Positions 16,261 through 25,188 of a stretch of 64,000 bases of DNA are shown here, piece by piece (the stretch's first letter is position 1; every line of letters begins with the position of its first letter). The notes beneath the pieces are model-generated. The model was not told where the DNA came from. It saw nothing but the letters and a program-made list of their open reading frames with translations, and made no database searches. The DNA comes from JBOFMT01 sp051658525. GTDB lineage: Bacteria; Bacillota_I; Bacilli_A; Erysipelotrichales; Erysipelotrichaceae. Position numbers and translations under genes: made by a program. Where the stretch lies: NCBI GenBank assembly GCA_051658525.1, contig JBOFMT010000009.1, forward strand, positions 1-64,000, given 5' to 3'.

Positions 16261-16683
16261 ATGCCAACAATTAACCAATTAGTTCGTAAAGGTCGTGAAA
16301 ATAAAGTTTGGGTTTCTAAATCACCAGCTTTAAACAGAGGATACAACTCTTTACAACGTCGTCCAACCGAAATCTCATCTCCTCAAAAACGTGGAGTTTG
16401 TACTCGTGTAGGGACAATGACACCGAAAAAACCTAACTCGGCGCTTCGTAAATATGCTCGTGTACGTTTGAGTAATGGAATGGAGGTAACAGCTTATATT
16501 CCAGGAATCGGACACAACTTGCAAGAACATAGCGTTGTATTAATCCGTGGAGGTCGTGTAAAAGACTTACCTGGGGTTCGTTACCATATCATTCGTGGTA
16601 CTCTTGACTGTGCTGGGGTTAACAACCGTAACCAAAGCCGTTCATTATATGGTACTAAAAAACCAAAAGCGGCTAAAAAATAG
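16261..16683 (+). CDS. rpsL: 30S ribosomal protein S12
   Basis: S12 lies at the decoding centre of the small subunit. The 140-residue protein has the universal PKKPNSALRK loop and the GGRVKDLPGVRYH segment. The lysines of both loops, where streptomycin-resistance changes usually occur, are wild type. First gene of the str operon, with an AAAGGAGGA ribosome site. Confidence 0.98.
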   Translation: MPTINQLVRKGRENKVWVSKSPALNRGYNSLQRRPTEISSPQKRGVCTRVGTMTPKKPNSALRKYARVRLSNGMEVTAYIPGIGHNLQEHSVVLIRGGRVKDLPGVRYHIIRGTLDCAGVNNRNQSRSLYGTKKPKAAKK

Positions 16684-16712
16684 TCGTCATATATTGAAAG
16701 GAGGAATTATCT

Positions 16713-17183
16713 ATGCCTAGAAAAGGACATATCGCTAAACGTGACGTTTTAGTAGATCCAATTTACAATTCTAAATTGGTTACTCGTTTGATCAACAAAA
16801 TCATGGTTGACGGGAAAAGAGGAGTTGCACAAACAATTCTTTATAATGCATTCGACATCGTTGAAGTGAAAACAGATCGTAAACCAATGGAAGTTTTCGA
16901 ACAAGCATTGGAAAATGTAATGCCATTATTAGAACTTAAAGTTCGCCGTGTTGGTGGAGCTAACTACCAAGTACCAGTTGAGGTGTCTAACGAAAGACGT
17001 TTAACTCTTGCTTTGAGATGGTTAGTAAAATATTCTCGTTTACGTAATGAGAAAACAATGGAACAACGTTTGGCAGCTGAAATTTTAGATGCAGCTAACG
17101 GTTCTGGTCAGTCAGTTAAAAAACGTGAAGACACGCACAAAATGGCTGAAGCTAACAAAGCATTCGCTCACTACCGTTGGTAG
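16713..17183 (+). CDS. rpsG: 30S ribosomal protein S7
   Basis: S7 nucleates assembly of the 30S head by binding 16S rRNA. The 156-residue length and the start MPRKGHIAKRDVLVDPIY are typical, as is the VGGANYQVPVEV segment. It follows rpsL by 29 bases with a GGAGG ribosome site. Confidence 0.98.
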   Translation: MPRKGHIAKRDVLVDPIYNSKLVTRLINKIMVDGKRGVAQTILYNAFDIVEVKTDRKPMEVFEQALENVMPLLELKVRRVGGANYQVPVEVSNERRLTLALRWLVKYSRLRNEKTMEQRLAAEILDAANGSGQSVKKREDTHKMAEANKAFAHYRW

Positions 17184-17213
17184 GATTTTATTAATCGAAA
17201 GGAGTCCCATTAT

Positions 17214-19280
17214 ATGGCACGTCAGTTTTCTTTAAAAAATACTAGAAATATCGGTATCATGGCTCACATCGATGCTGGTAAAACGACTACTACTGAGCGT
17301 ATCCTTTACTACACTGGGAAAACCCACAAAATTGGTGAAACGCATGATGGTGCTTCACAAATGGACTGGATGGCCCAAGAACAAGAACGTGGTATCACAA
17401 TCACTTCTGCTGCAACAACAGCTGAGTGGGAAGGTAACCGCGTAAACATCATCGATACTCCGGGTCACGTTGACTTCACTGTTGAAGTTGAACGTTCTCT
17501 ACGCGTATTGGATGGTGCTGTTGCAGTATTGGATGCTAAAGCAGGTGTTGAACCTCAAACTGAAACAGTTTGGCGTCAAGCTACAAAATACGGAGTACCT
17601 CGTATCGTATTCGCCAACAAAATGGATGCGACAGGAGCTGACTTCTACATGTCATCTGAATCTCTAATTTCTCGTTTGGGAGCAGATGCAACTCCAATTC
17701 AACTTCCTATCGGAGCTGAAGCGGACTTCACTGGTATCATCGATATCATTGAACGTAAAGCACACAACTATGTAAACGATTTGGGTACTGATATCCAAAT
17801 TACTGATGTACCTGCTGATATGGAAGAAAAAGTAGAACTTTACCGTTCTCAATTGATCGACATGCTAGCAAACTACGATGAAGAGTTGATGATGAAAATC
17901 TTAGAAGGTGAAGAGCCGACTGTAGAAGAAATCAAAGCTGTAATTCGTAAAGCGGTATGTACAGGTAACTTCTACCCAGTACTTTGTGGTTCTGCTTACA
18001 AAAACAAAGGTGTTCAGTTAATGTTGGATGCGGTTATCGCTTACCTTCCTTCACCTCTTGATGTTCCAGCTATTACTGGTACAACAGAAGATGGAGAAGA
18101 AGATGTTCGTCATTCTTCAGATGAAGAACCATTTGCAGCGTTAGCATTCAAAATCATGACGGACCCATTCGTAGGTAAATTATCTTACTTCCGTGTATAC
18201 TCAGGATCTGCGAAATCAGGTACTTATGTATATAACTCTACAAAAGGAAAACGTGAACGTTTCGGACGTTTGATGCAAATGCATGCAAACAGCCGTCAAG
18301 AAATTGAAGAAGTTTACGCTGGAGATATCGCTGCTGCAGTAGGATTGAAAGATACTACTACAGGAGATACACTTTGTGATGAAAAGAAAGTTATCATTCT
18401 TGAATCTATGGACTTCCCAGAACCAGTTATCCGTGTTGCTGTTGAACCTAAATCAAAAGGTGACCAAGATAAAATGGGTCTTGCATTAGCTAAACTTGCT
18501 GAAGAGGATCCAACATTCAAAACTTATACTGACCAAGAAACAGGACAAACTATCATCGGTGGTGTTGGTGAACTTCACCTTGACATTATCGTTGACCGTA
18601 TGAAACGTGAATTTAAAGTAGAAGCTAATGTTGGTGCTCCACAAGTTGCTTACCGTGAAACAATCCGCCAAGCTGCAGAGTGTGAAGGTAAATATGTAAA
18701 ACAATCTGGTGGACGTGGACAATACGGACACGTTTGGATCAAGTTTGAACCAAACGAAGGAAAAGGATTCGAATTCGTTGATAAAACGGTTGGTGGATCT
18801 GTTCCTCGTGAATATATCAAAGCAATCGGTGAAGGTGTAGAATCTGCATTGAGCAACGGTTTGACTGCTGGTTACCAAGTAATCGACATCAAAGCTACAT
18901 TGTTCGACGGATCTTACCATGATGTCGATTCATCAGAGATGGCATATAAAATTGCTGCATCTATGGCATTGAAAGAAGCTGCTAAAAAATGTAAAGCTGT
19001 TCTTCTTGAACCAATTATGGAAGTTGAAGTTACTGCTCCAACTGAATATTTGGGAAGTGTTATGGGTGACGTTTCAACTCGTCGTGGACAAATTGTTGAC
19101 CAAGAAGAGAAAAACAATGCAATTTCAGTACGTGCAAACATCCCTCTTTCAGAAATGTTTGGATACGTTACTTCATTGCGTTCATTTACACAAGGACGTG
19201 GTAACTACTCAATGAAATTCGATCACTATGACGAAGTTCCTAAGTTTATCGCTGAAAAAATCGCTAAAGAAAACGGATAG
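17214..19280 (+). CDS. fusA: Elongation factor G
   Basis: A 688-residue translocation GTPase. The P-loop AHIDAGKTTTTER lies near residues 17-29, followed by RGITITSAA, DTPGHVDFT and NKMD guanine-specificity motifs, then domains II-V ending in the RGQIVDQEEKN region. Third gene of the str operon, 30 bases after rpsG. No second EF-G paralogue or tetracycline-protection features are seen. Confidence 0.98.
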   Translation: MARQFSLKNTRNIGIMAHIDAGKTTTTERILYYTGKTHKIGETHDGASQMDWMAQEQERGITITSAATTAEWEGNRVNIIDTPGHVDFTVEVERSLRVLDGAVAVLDAKAGVEPQTETVWRQATKYGVPRIVFANKMDATGADFYMSSESLISRLGADATPIQLPIGAEADFTGIIDIIERKAHNYVNDLGTDIQITDVPADMEEKVELYRSQLIDMLANYDEELMMKILEGEEPTVEEIKAVIRKAVCTGNFYPVLCGSAYKNKGVQLMLDAVIAYLPSPLDVPAITGTTEDGEEDVRHSSDEEPFAALAFKIMTDPFVGKLSYFRVYSGSAKSGTYVYNSTKGKRERFGRLMQMHANSRQEIEEVYAGDIAAAVGLKDTTTGDTLCDEKKVIILESMDFPEPVIRVAVEPKSKGDQDKMGLALAKLAEEDPTFKTYTDQETGQTIIGGVGELHLDIIVDRMKREFKVEANVGAPQVAYRETIRQAAECEGKYVKQSGGRGQYGHVWIKFEPNEGKGFEFVDKTVGGSVPREYIKAIGEGVESALSNGLTAGYQVIDIKATLFDGSYHDVDSSEMAYKIAASMALKEAAKKCKAVLLEPIMEVEVTAPTEYLGSVMGDVSTRRGQIVDQEEKNNAISVRANIPLSEMFGYVTSLRSFTQGRGNYSMKFDHYDEVPKFIAEKIAKENG

Positions 19281-19291
19281 TGATTTAATTC

Positions 19292-19320
19292 TTGCTTTTT
19301 AAGTACAATTAAATTATTAT
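19292..19320 (+). promoter_or_regulatory. Possible internal promoter for tuf
   Basis: TTGCTT (19292-19297) and TATTAT (19315-19320) are 17 bases apart in the fusA-tuf gap. A small hairpin ATTTGA/TCAAAT (19323-19338) lies just before the tuf ribosome site. Extra tuf expression would be expected, but the boxes are imperfect. Confidence 0.4.
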
Positions 19321-19354
19321 ATATTTGAAAAATCAAATTAGGAGGAAAATAACA

Positions 19355-20539
19355 ATGGCAAAAGCTAAATTTGACAGAAGTAAAACTCACGTTAACATTG
19401 GTACAATCGGTCACGTTGACCACGGTAAAACAACGTTAACAGCTGCAATCACAAACGTACTTGCTAAATCAGGTAATGCTGAAGCACGTGCATACGACCA
19501 AATCGATGGTGCTCCAGAAGAAAAAGAACGTGGAATCACAATCAACACGGCTCACGTTGAATACCAAACGGAAGCTCGTCACTACGCTCACGTTGACTGT
19601 CCAGGACATGCTGACTACGTTAAAAACATGATCACAGGTGCTGCTCAAATGGACGGAGCTATTCTTGTAGTAGCTGCAACTGACGGACCTATGCCTCAAA
19701 CTCGTGAACACATCCTTCTTGCTGGACAAGTTGGTGTACCTCACATCGTTGTATTCTTGAACAAATGCGACATGGTTGATGATGAAGAATTAGTTGACCT
19801 TGTTGAAATGGAAGTTCGTGAATTATTATCAGAGTACGGATTCGACGGAGACAACGCTCCAGTTATCCGTGGTTCTGCATTGAAAGCTCTTGAAGGAGAA
19901 GCTCAATGGGTTGCTAAAGTTGATGAATTGATGGCAGCAGTTGATGCTTATATCCCTGATCCAGCTCGTGAAACAGACAAACCATTCTTGATGTCAGTAG
20001 AGGACGTATTCACAATCACAGGTCGTGGTACAGTTGCTACTGGACGTGTTGAACGTGGTGTATTGAAACTTTCTGAAGAAGTTGAAATCGTTGGTTTAGC
20101 AGATACTCGTAAAACAGTAGTTACAGGAATCGAAATGTTCCGTAAATTGTTAGACTTCGCTGAAGCAGGAGATAACATTGGTGCTCTTCTTCGTGGTGTT
20201 AACCGTGAAGAAATCCAACGTGGTCAAGTATTGGCTAAACCTGGATCAGTTAATCCTCACACAAAATTCAAAGCTCAAGTTTATGTATTGAGTAAAGAAG
20301 AGGGTGGACGTCATACTCCATTCGTATCTAACTACCGTCCACAATTCTACTTCCGTACAACAGACGTTACTGGTGTAATCGGATTGCCAGAAGGTGTTGA
20401 AATGGTTATGCCAGGTGACAACATCGAAATGACAGTTGAATTGATCGCTCCTATCGCGGTTGAATTGGGAACAAAATTCTCAATCCGTGAAGGTGGACGT
20501 ACAGTTGGTGCTGGAAACGTTATCGAAATCACTGAATAA
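19355..20539 (+). CDS. tuf: Elongation factor Tu
   Basis: The 394-residue GTPase delivers aminoacyl-tRNA to the ribosome. It has the P-loop GHVDHGKTT (19-27), RGITIN, DCPGHADYVKNM and NKCDMVDD motifs and the two C-terminal beta-barrels. I start it at MAKAKFDRSK, preceded by AGGAGGAAA; an upstream in-frame ATG adds ten non-homologous residues. Last gene of the str operon. Confidence 0.98.
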   Translation: MAKAKFDRSKTHVNIGTIGHVDHGKTTLTAAITNVLAKSGNAEARAYDQIDGAPEEKERGITINTAHVEYQTEARHYAHVDCPGHADYVKNMITGAAQMDGAILVVAATDGPMPQTREHILLAGQVGVPHIVVFLNKCDMVDDEELVDLVEMEVRELLSEYGFDGDNAPVIRGSALKALEGEAQWVAKVDELMAAVDAYIPDPARETDKPFLMSVEDVFTITGRGTVATGRVERGVLKLSEEVEIVGLADTRKTVVTGIEMFRKLLDFAEAGDNIGALLRGVNREEIQRGQVLAKPGSVNPHTKFKAQVYVLSKEEGGRHTPFVSNYRPQFYFRTTDVTGVIGLPEGVEMVMPGDNIEMTVELIAPIAVELGTKFSIREGGRTVGAGNVIEITE

Positions 20540-20551
20540 TTTTATTCATTA

Positions 20552-20580
20552 AAAAGAACACTTCATGTGTTCTTTTTTTT
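20552..20580 (+). terminator. Terminator of the str operon
   Basis: AAAAGAACAC pairs with GTGTTCTTTT around TTCAT, followed by a long T run. Confidence 0.9.
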
Positions 20581-20605
20581 GTGTCTGTGTTAAACTAAAG
20601 ATGTC

Positions 20606-20685
20606 AAGACAGGGGAGCTTATTGCTGAGACACGTTATGTGGACCCTTATGACCTGATCTAGTTAAAGCTAGCGTAGGGAGTCTA
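20606..20685 (+). promoter_or_regulatory. TPP (thiamine pyrophosphate) riboswitch aptamer
   Basis: The THI-box core is explicit: GGGGAGC, then GCTGAGA, ACCC, ACCTGATC, a short arm CTAGTTAAAGCTAG and CGTAGGGA. The closing P1 helix is AGAC (20607-20610) with GTCT (20681-20684). It precedes thiT, so thiamine sufficiency should switch off the transporter gene. Confidence 0.95.
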
Positions 20686-20707
20686 ATCATTTTTTGATTA
20701 ACTTTTT

Positions 20708-20735
20708 ACGCCTCACACATGGAGGTGTTTTTTTT
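20708..20735 (+). terminator. Riboswitch expression platform: terminator that also masks the thiT ribosome site
   Basis: ACGCCTC (20708-20714) pairs with GAGGTGT (20722-20728, one G-U) and is followed by eight T that abut the thiT ATG. The 3' arm contains the GGAGG ribosome site. The same hairpin could therefore end transcription and block initiation when TPP is bound. Confidence 0.7.
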
Positions 20736-21284
20736 ATGAAATTTAAAACTAGAGATTTGACCTATATTGCGGCATTTGTCGCTTTGGCGGTAGTATTTGA
20801 TTTGGTTTCCAAGTTCATTCCTTTTTTACAAATGCCAAATGGTGGTTCAATTGAACTTTCTGTTGTCGCGGTAATTTGTGCGAGTTTCTTACTTGGGTGG
20901 AAAAAAGGGGTGCTCGTTGCCTTCTTGGCGTGGATTGTTGGATTTATGTTCTCAACGCCTTACATCATCTCTTTTCCACAAATGATGTTGGATTATATTG
21001 TACCAGTTGGTATTTTGGGATTCGCTGCATTGATTCCAGCAACCTTTAATGGAAAACGTTTTGCATTGCCGGGCACTTTTGTGGTTTGTGCACTTCGTAC
21101 GATATCGTTTGTTTTATCTGGTGTTTATTTTTGGCCACCGGAAGATGCGGTTGCAGGAAGTTCACCAGCTTGGGTATACTCACTATCCTACAACTTACCG
21201 TATAGTCTAGCGACGATGTTAGTTGCACTTATCTTGGTTCCAATCATTATCAACCGTCTAGCTGTAAACTTTGAATTGAATTAA
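20736..21284 (+). CDS. thiT: ECF-type thiamine transporter S component
   Basis: A 182-residue membrane protein of about six hydrophobic segments that matches ThiT/YuaJ: TYIAAFVALAVVFDL at the N terminus, a LQMPNGGSIELS loop, and a WP aromatic loop near residue 130. It binds thiamine and works with the EcfA1-A2-T module encoded at 39043-41497. I start at ATG 20736, eleven bases after GGAGG; the longer frame from 20694 would read through the terminator hairpin. The upstream TPP riboswitch confirms the substrate. Confidence 0.93.
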   Translation: MKFKTRDLTYIAAFVALAVVFDLVSKFIPFLQMPNGGSIELSVVAVICASFLLGWKKGVLVAFLAWIVGFMFSTPYIISFPQMMLDYIVPVGILGFAALIPATFNGKRFALPGTFVVCALRTISFVLSGVYFWPPEDAVAGSSPAWVYSLSYNLPYSLATMLVALILVPIIINRLAVNFELN

Positions 21285-21312
21285 TTGCTTTTCAACTGCT
21301 TGTTAGTATAAT
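21285..21312 (+). promoter_or_regulatory. Promoter of the ferritin gene
   Basis: TTGCTT (21285-21290) and TATAAT (21307-21312) are 16 bases apart, 22 bases before the ferritin start codon. Confidence 0.6.
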
Positions 21313-21334
21313 GTGCCTATAGAGAGGTATCAAT

Positions 21335-21856
21335 ATGTTAAAAAATGAAATAACGAGTGCTTTAAATGAACAAATCAATCGAGAATTGTATTCTGCTTAC
21401 TTGTATCTAGGTATTTCCGCATGGTATGATGCAAAAAATTTGCCAGGGTTTGCGAATTGGTATCGGGTACAGTCGCAAGAGGAACGAGATCATGCAATGT
21501 TGATCTTTGATTATTTATTGAAAAGTAATGCTATGGTTGATTTAAAAACAATTCAGTCCTTTGATCAAACGTTTCAGTCGCTTGAGGAGCCATTAAAAGC
21601 GGCGTTAAAGCATGAGTATTTTATTACTTCTTCAATAGAGGATTTGTATAGTTTGGCAACCCAACATAAAGATTATCGTACAACGATTTTCTTAGAGTGG
21701 TTTATCAAAGAGCAAACAGAAGAAGAAAACAATGCAGAGCAGTTGGTAAATCAATTTGTGTTTGTAGAAGGGGATGCGAAAGCGGTGTTGATTCTTGACC
21801 AAGCCTTGGCGACACGTATTTATAACCCAATTACAAGCGCAAATACCAATCCATAA
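21335..21856 (+). CDS. ftnA: Bacterial non-haem ferritin
   Basis: A 173-residue four-helix ferritin that oxidises Fe(II) and stores iron in a 24-mer shell. Ferroxidase ligands are visible at E17, E50, H53 and E94, with E130 near the third-site position. The opening INRELYSAYLYL segment and ERDHA motif are typical of FtnA rather than bacterioferritin (no haem methionine evident). It is monocistronic, between thiT and the S10 operon promoter. No iron-box is clear. Confidence 0.93.
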   Translation: MLKNEITSALNEQINRELYSAYLYLGISAWYDAKNLPGFANWYRVQSQEERDHAMLIFDYLLKSNAMVDLKTIQSFDQTFQSLEEPLKAALKHEYFITSSIEDLYSLATQHKDYRTTIFLEWFIKEQTEEENNAEQLVNQFVFVEGDAKAVLILDQALATRIYNPITSANTNP

Positions 21857-21895
21857 TGTCACACAAAAACATTTGAAATAGTTAGTCAAAAGTAC

Positions 21896-21924
21896 TTGCA
21901 ACTGCAGGTACTTTTTGCTATAAT
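21896..21924 (+). promoter_or_regulatory. Promoter of the S10-spc-alpha ribosomal superoperon
   Basis: TTGCAA (21896-21901), 17-base spacer, TATAAT (21919-21924). The predicted start near 21931 gives a leader of about 120 bases. Confidence 0.8.
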
Positions 21925-21935
21925 AATTTAGACAT

Positions 21936-21994
21936 GCAACGAAGTGCGAGGTTGCTGACACACTGGCATCCGTTGTCATGAATAAGTGTGTCAG
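21936..21994 (+). promoter_or_regulatory. Candidate structured leader of the S10 operon
   Basis: Two adjoining hairpins: GCAAC/GTTGC (21936-21955) and a perfect 10-bp inverted repeat CTGACACACT (21955-21964) / AGTGTGTCAG (21985-21994) with a 20-base loop. They lie at the start of the transcript, about 55 bases ahead of rpsJ. Autoregulation by an operon-encoded r-protein is plausible but not shown. Confidence 0.5.
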
Positions 21995-22049
21995 GGAATT
22001 CGTGCCGAGCAAGTCTATCTTAGATATAGGCGAAAGGAGATTTACATTC

Positions 22050-22361
22050 ATGGCAAAAAATAGCGTACGTATTCGCTTAAAAGCGTACGAGCACAGAATT
22101 TTGGATGCTTCTGCGGAAAAAATCGTGCAAGCAGCACAAGCTCACGGTGCTAAAAAAATCGTTGGACCAGTACCTCTTCCAACTGAAAAGCAAGTTGTTA
22201 CAATCTTGCGTGCGGTACACAAATACAAAGATTCTCGTGAACAATTCGAGATCAGAACTCACAAACGTTTAATCGAGATTGTTGGACCTACGGCGGAAAC
22301 AATCGACTCATTGAGTCGTTTAGAACTACCTAGCGGTGTCGACATCGAGATCAAACTGTAG
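22050..22361 (+). CDS. rpsJ: 30S ribosomal protein S10
   Basis: A 103-residue S10, a 30S head protein that in other bacteria also acts in NusB antitermination. The RIRLKAYEHR start and GPVPLPTEK loop are diagnostic. I start at ATG 22050 with GAAAGGAGA upstream. First gene of the S10-spc-alpha cluster. Confidence 0.98.
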   Translation: MAKNSVRIRLKAYEHRILDASAEKIVQAAQAHGAKKIVGPVPLPTEKQVVTILRAVHKYKDSREQFEIRTHKRLIEIVGPTAETIDSLSRLELPSGVDIEIKL

Positions 22362-22377
22362 TAGCGGAGGTGACAGC

Positions 22378-23061
22378 ATGAAAGGAATCTTAGGACGTAA
22401 GTTAGGGATGACTCAAGTTTTCACTGAAGATGGAACTTTAATTCCAGTAACAGTAATTGAGGCTACACCAAACGTAGTATTACAAAAGAAAACAGAAGAA
22501 AATGACGGCTATACAGCTGTTCAATTGGGATTCGAAGATGTAAAAGCACAACGTGCTACTAAAGCATCTATCGGACATGCAGCAAAAGTAACTGCTGCTC
22601 CAAAACGTTTTGCTCGCGAAATCCGCGGTGAAGAAATGACTTCTTTCGAACTTGGTTCAGAAGTTAAAGTTGATATCTTCGCAGCTGGTGAAGCGGTTGA
22701 CGTTATCGGAACTTCTAAAGGAAAAGGTTATACAGGAGCAATCGTTCGTAATAACCAAAAACTTGGACCTGCATCTCACGGTTCAGGACACCACCGTGGT
22801 TTAGGATCATTGGCAACAATCGGTCGTAACAACGGGGTGATCAATAAAGGTCGCATCATGGCTGGTCAAGAAGGTGGATACCGTACGACTAACCAAAACT
22901 TGGAAATTATCAAAGTTGACGTTGAAAACAACGTGATTCTTGTTAAAGGTAACGTTCCAGGACCTAAACGTGGAATGGTAATGGTTCAATCATCTAAAAA
23001 AGCGAAAGGTGTCAAAACTGCAGCTGCTTTAGTTGATTACACAAAAGTAGAGGAGGAATAA
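22378..23061 (+). CDS. rplC: 50S ribosomal protein L3
   Basis: A 227-residue L3 that contacts 23S rRNA near the peptidyl-transferase centre. The MKGILGRKLGMTQVF start and the GSGHHRGLGS loop are conserved. GGAGGTGAC precedes ATG 22378; the longer in-frame ATG at 22336 lies inside rpsJ and is not used. Confidence 0.98.
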   Translation: MKGILGRKLGMTQVFTEDGTLIPVTVIEATPNVVLQKKTEENDGYTAVQLGFEDVKAQRATKASIGHAAKVTAAPKRFAREIRGEEMTSFELGSEVKVDIFAAGEAVDVIGTSKGKGYTGAIVRNNQKLGPASHGSGHHRGLGSLATIGRNNGVINKGRIMAGQEGGYRTTNQNLEIIKVDVENNVILVKGNVPGPKRGMVMVQSSKKAKGVKTAAALVDYTKVEEE

Positions 23062-23064
23062 CAG

Positions 23065-23694
23065 ATGCCAAACATGGTAGTACTTAGCCAAGAAGGTAAA
23101 GAGTTACGCGAAATTACGCTTAACGCTGAAGTATTTGGCATCGAGCCAAATCAACAAGTAATCTTCGATGCTATCGTTATGCAACGTGCATCGATGAGAC
23201 AAGGTACTCACGACGTTAAAAACCGTACAGAAGTGCGCGGTGGTGGTCGTAAACCTTGGAGACAAAAAGGAACTGGACGTGCTCGTCAAGGTTCTACACG
23301 TTCTCCACAATGGCGCGGAGGAGGAATCGTATTCGGTCCTACACCACGTAGCTATGCTTACCGTTTGAACAAAAAAGTTCGTCGTTTAGCATTAAAATCA
23401 GTTTTAACTGAAAAAGTTTTAAGCAATGATATGATCGTTGTTGATGCATTGACTTTGGAAGCTCCAAAAACAAAAGAATTCAACAAAATCGTTACTGCTT
23501 TAAACGTTACTAGAAAAACTCTATTCGTAGTTTCTGGTGAAGAAAATTTTGAAAATGCATACTTGTCAATGCGTAACATCCCTTCAATGATGATGTTAAC
23601 TGCAGACGCAATCAATGTTTATGACATTGTTAATGCTAACAAAATCGTATTCACAGAAGCTGCTGTAAAAGAAGTTGAGGAGGCACTAGGATAA
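23065..23694 (+). CDS. rplD: 50S ribosomal protein L4
   Basis: A 209-residue L4, whose long loop lines the exit tunnel; the loop is visible as GGGRKPWRQKGTGRARQGS. In other bacteria L4 is an autoregulator of this operon. It starts three bases after rplC and its stop overlaps the rplW start. Confidence 0.98.
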   Translation: MPNMVVLSQEGKELREITLNAEVFGIEPNQQVIFDAIVMQRASMRQGTHDVKNRTEVRGGGRKPWRQKGTGRARQGSTRSPQWRGGGIVFGPTPRSYAYRLNKKVRRLALKSVLTEKVLSNDMIVVDALTLEAPKTKEFNKIVTALNVTRKTLFVVSGEENFENAYLSMRNIPSMMMLTADAINVYDIVNANKIVFTEAAVKEVEEALG

Positions 23695-23981
23695 TGAATA
23701 ACCATAGAGATATTATTATCCGTCCAATTATCACTGAGAAATCAATGAGACTTATGGATGCTGATAACAAAGTTACTTTCGAAGTTTTGAAAGGAACTAA
23801 CAAAACAGAAGTTCGTCAAGCTGTTGAAAAAATCTTCAATGTTAAAGTTGAAAAAGTAAACATCATGAACGTACGCCCAAAAGCAAAACGCATGGGACGT
23901 TACACAGGAACTACTAATCACGTTCGTAAAGCAATCGTTAAGATCGCTGCTGGACAAGATATTAACTTATTCGGAGAATAA
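23694..23981 (+). CDS. rplW: 50S ribosomal protein L23
   Basis: A 95-residue L23 at the tunnel exit, docking site for trigger factor and SRP. Conserved PIITEKSM and the VNIMNVRPKAKRMGR loop are seen. It overlaps rplD by one base (ATAATGA context), implying coupling. Confidence 0.97.
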   Translation: MNNHRDIIIRPIITEKSMRLMDADNKVTFEVLKGTNKTEVRQAVEKIFNVKVEKVNIMNVRPKAKRMGRYTGTTNHVRKAIVKIAAGQDINLFGE

Positions 23982-24042
23982 TCCGGAGAACCGGGAAGAG
24001 TAACGCTATTTCCCGTAAAAATGCGTAAGGAGGAATTAATCG

Positions 24043-24876
24043 ATGGCGATTAAAAAATACAAACCGACCACACCTGGTCGTCGTGGCATGTCGACTTTGA
24101 CATTCGACGAAATCACAGCGACAAAACCTGAACGTTCACTTACGGAGTCATTGAAAAAAAATGGCGGACGTAACAATAACGGACGTATCACAACTCGTCA
24201 CCAAGGTGGAGGACACAAACGTCAATACCGTGTAATCGACTTCAAACGTAACAAAGATGGAATTCCAGCTAAAGTTGCGACAATCGAGTACGATCCAAAT
24301 AGAAGTGCAAACATTGCTTTGCTTCACTATGTGGATGGAGAAAAACGTTATATTCTAGCTCCTAAAGGATTGACTGTTGGAACAACAGTTATGTCTGGAA
24401 AAGGTGCTGACATTAAAGTTGGTAACTCTCTTGAACTTAGAGATATGCCAGAAGGTACATTCATTCACAATGTTGAGTTGAAACCTGGAAAAGGTGGGCA
24501 ATTAGCTCGTTCTGCTGGTGTTTCTGCACAAATTCTTGGGATTGAAGAAAAATATGTAATCATTCGTCTTGCTTCTGGTGAAGTACGTAAAGTTCTTGCT
24601 AACTGCCGTGCTACAATCGGTCAAGTAGGTAACGAAGATCACAACTTGGTAAACATCGGTAAAGCTGGTCGTTCTCGTTGGATGGGTATCCGCCCAACAG
24701 TGCGTGGTTCTGTAATGAACCCTAACGATCACCCTCATGGTGGTGGGGAAGGACGTACGCCAATCGGACGTAAATCTCCTATGACTCCTTGGGGTAAAAA
24801 AGCTATGGGTGTTAAAACTCGTAAAAACAAAAACGCTTCGACTAAACTAATTGTTCGTCGTCGTAACGGTAAATAA
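24043..24876 (+). CDS. rplB: 50S ribosomal protein L2
   Basis: A 277-residue L2, needed for subunit joining and peptidyl-transferase assembly. GGHKRQYRVIDFKR and the C-terminal NPNDHPHGGGEGRTPIGRK histidine loop are present. The 61-base gap after rplW holds a small hairpin (CGGGAA 23992-23997 with TTCCCG 24010-24015). Confidence 0.98.
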   Translation: MAIKKYKPTTPGRRGMSTLTFDEITATKPERSLTESLKKNGGRNNNGRITTRHQGGGHKRQYRVIDFKRNKDGIPAKVATIEYDPNRSANIALLHYVDGEKRYILAPKGLTVGTTVMSGKGADIKVGNSLELRDMPEGTFIHNVELKPGKGGQLARSAGVSAQILGIEEKYVIIRLASGEVRKVLANCRATIGQVGNEDHNLVNIGKAGRSRWMGIRPTVRGSVMNPNDHPHGGGEGRTPIGRKSPMTPWGKKAMGVKTRKNKNASTKLIVRRRNGK

Positions 24877-24896
24877 GCGGAAGGAGGAAATATAAA

Positions 24897-25175
24897 ATGA
24901 GTCGCAGTTTAAAAAAAGGTGCATTCGTTGATGAACACTTGATGAAAAAAGTGGAAAAATTGAATGCAGTAGAGAAAAAAGAAGTAATTAAAACTTGGTC
25001 ACGTCGTTCGACTATTTTCCCACAATTCGTGGAGCACACTTTCGCTGTTTATAACGGGAAAGAACACCTTCCAGTTTACGTTACAGAGGATATGGTAGGT
25101 CACAAACTTGGTGAATTCGTACCAACTCGTAAATACACTGGTCACGGTACAGACGACAAAAAATCTAAAAGATAG
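24897..25175 (+). CDS. rpsS: 30S ribosomal protein S19
   Basis: A 92-residue S19 of the 30S head, with MSRSLKKGAFVDEHL at the start and the HKLGEFVPTRKYTGH segment. GGAGG ribosome site, 20 bases after rplB. Confidence 0.98.
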   Translation: MSRSLKKGAFVDEHLMKKVEKLNAVEKKEVIKTWSRRSTIFPQFVEHTFAVYNGKEHLPVYVTEDMVGHKLGEFVPTRKYTGHGTDDKKSKR

Positions 25176-25188
25176 ATAGGAGGAAACG

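Noticed and set aside
18486..18920. 144-codon minus-strand frame within fusA
   Set aside because: Shadow of the strongly biased fusA codons.
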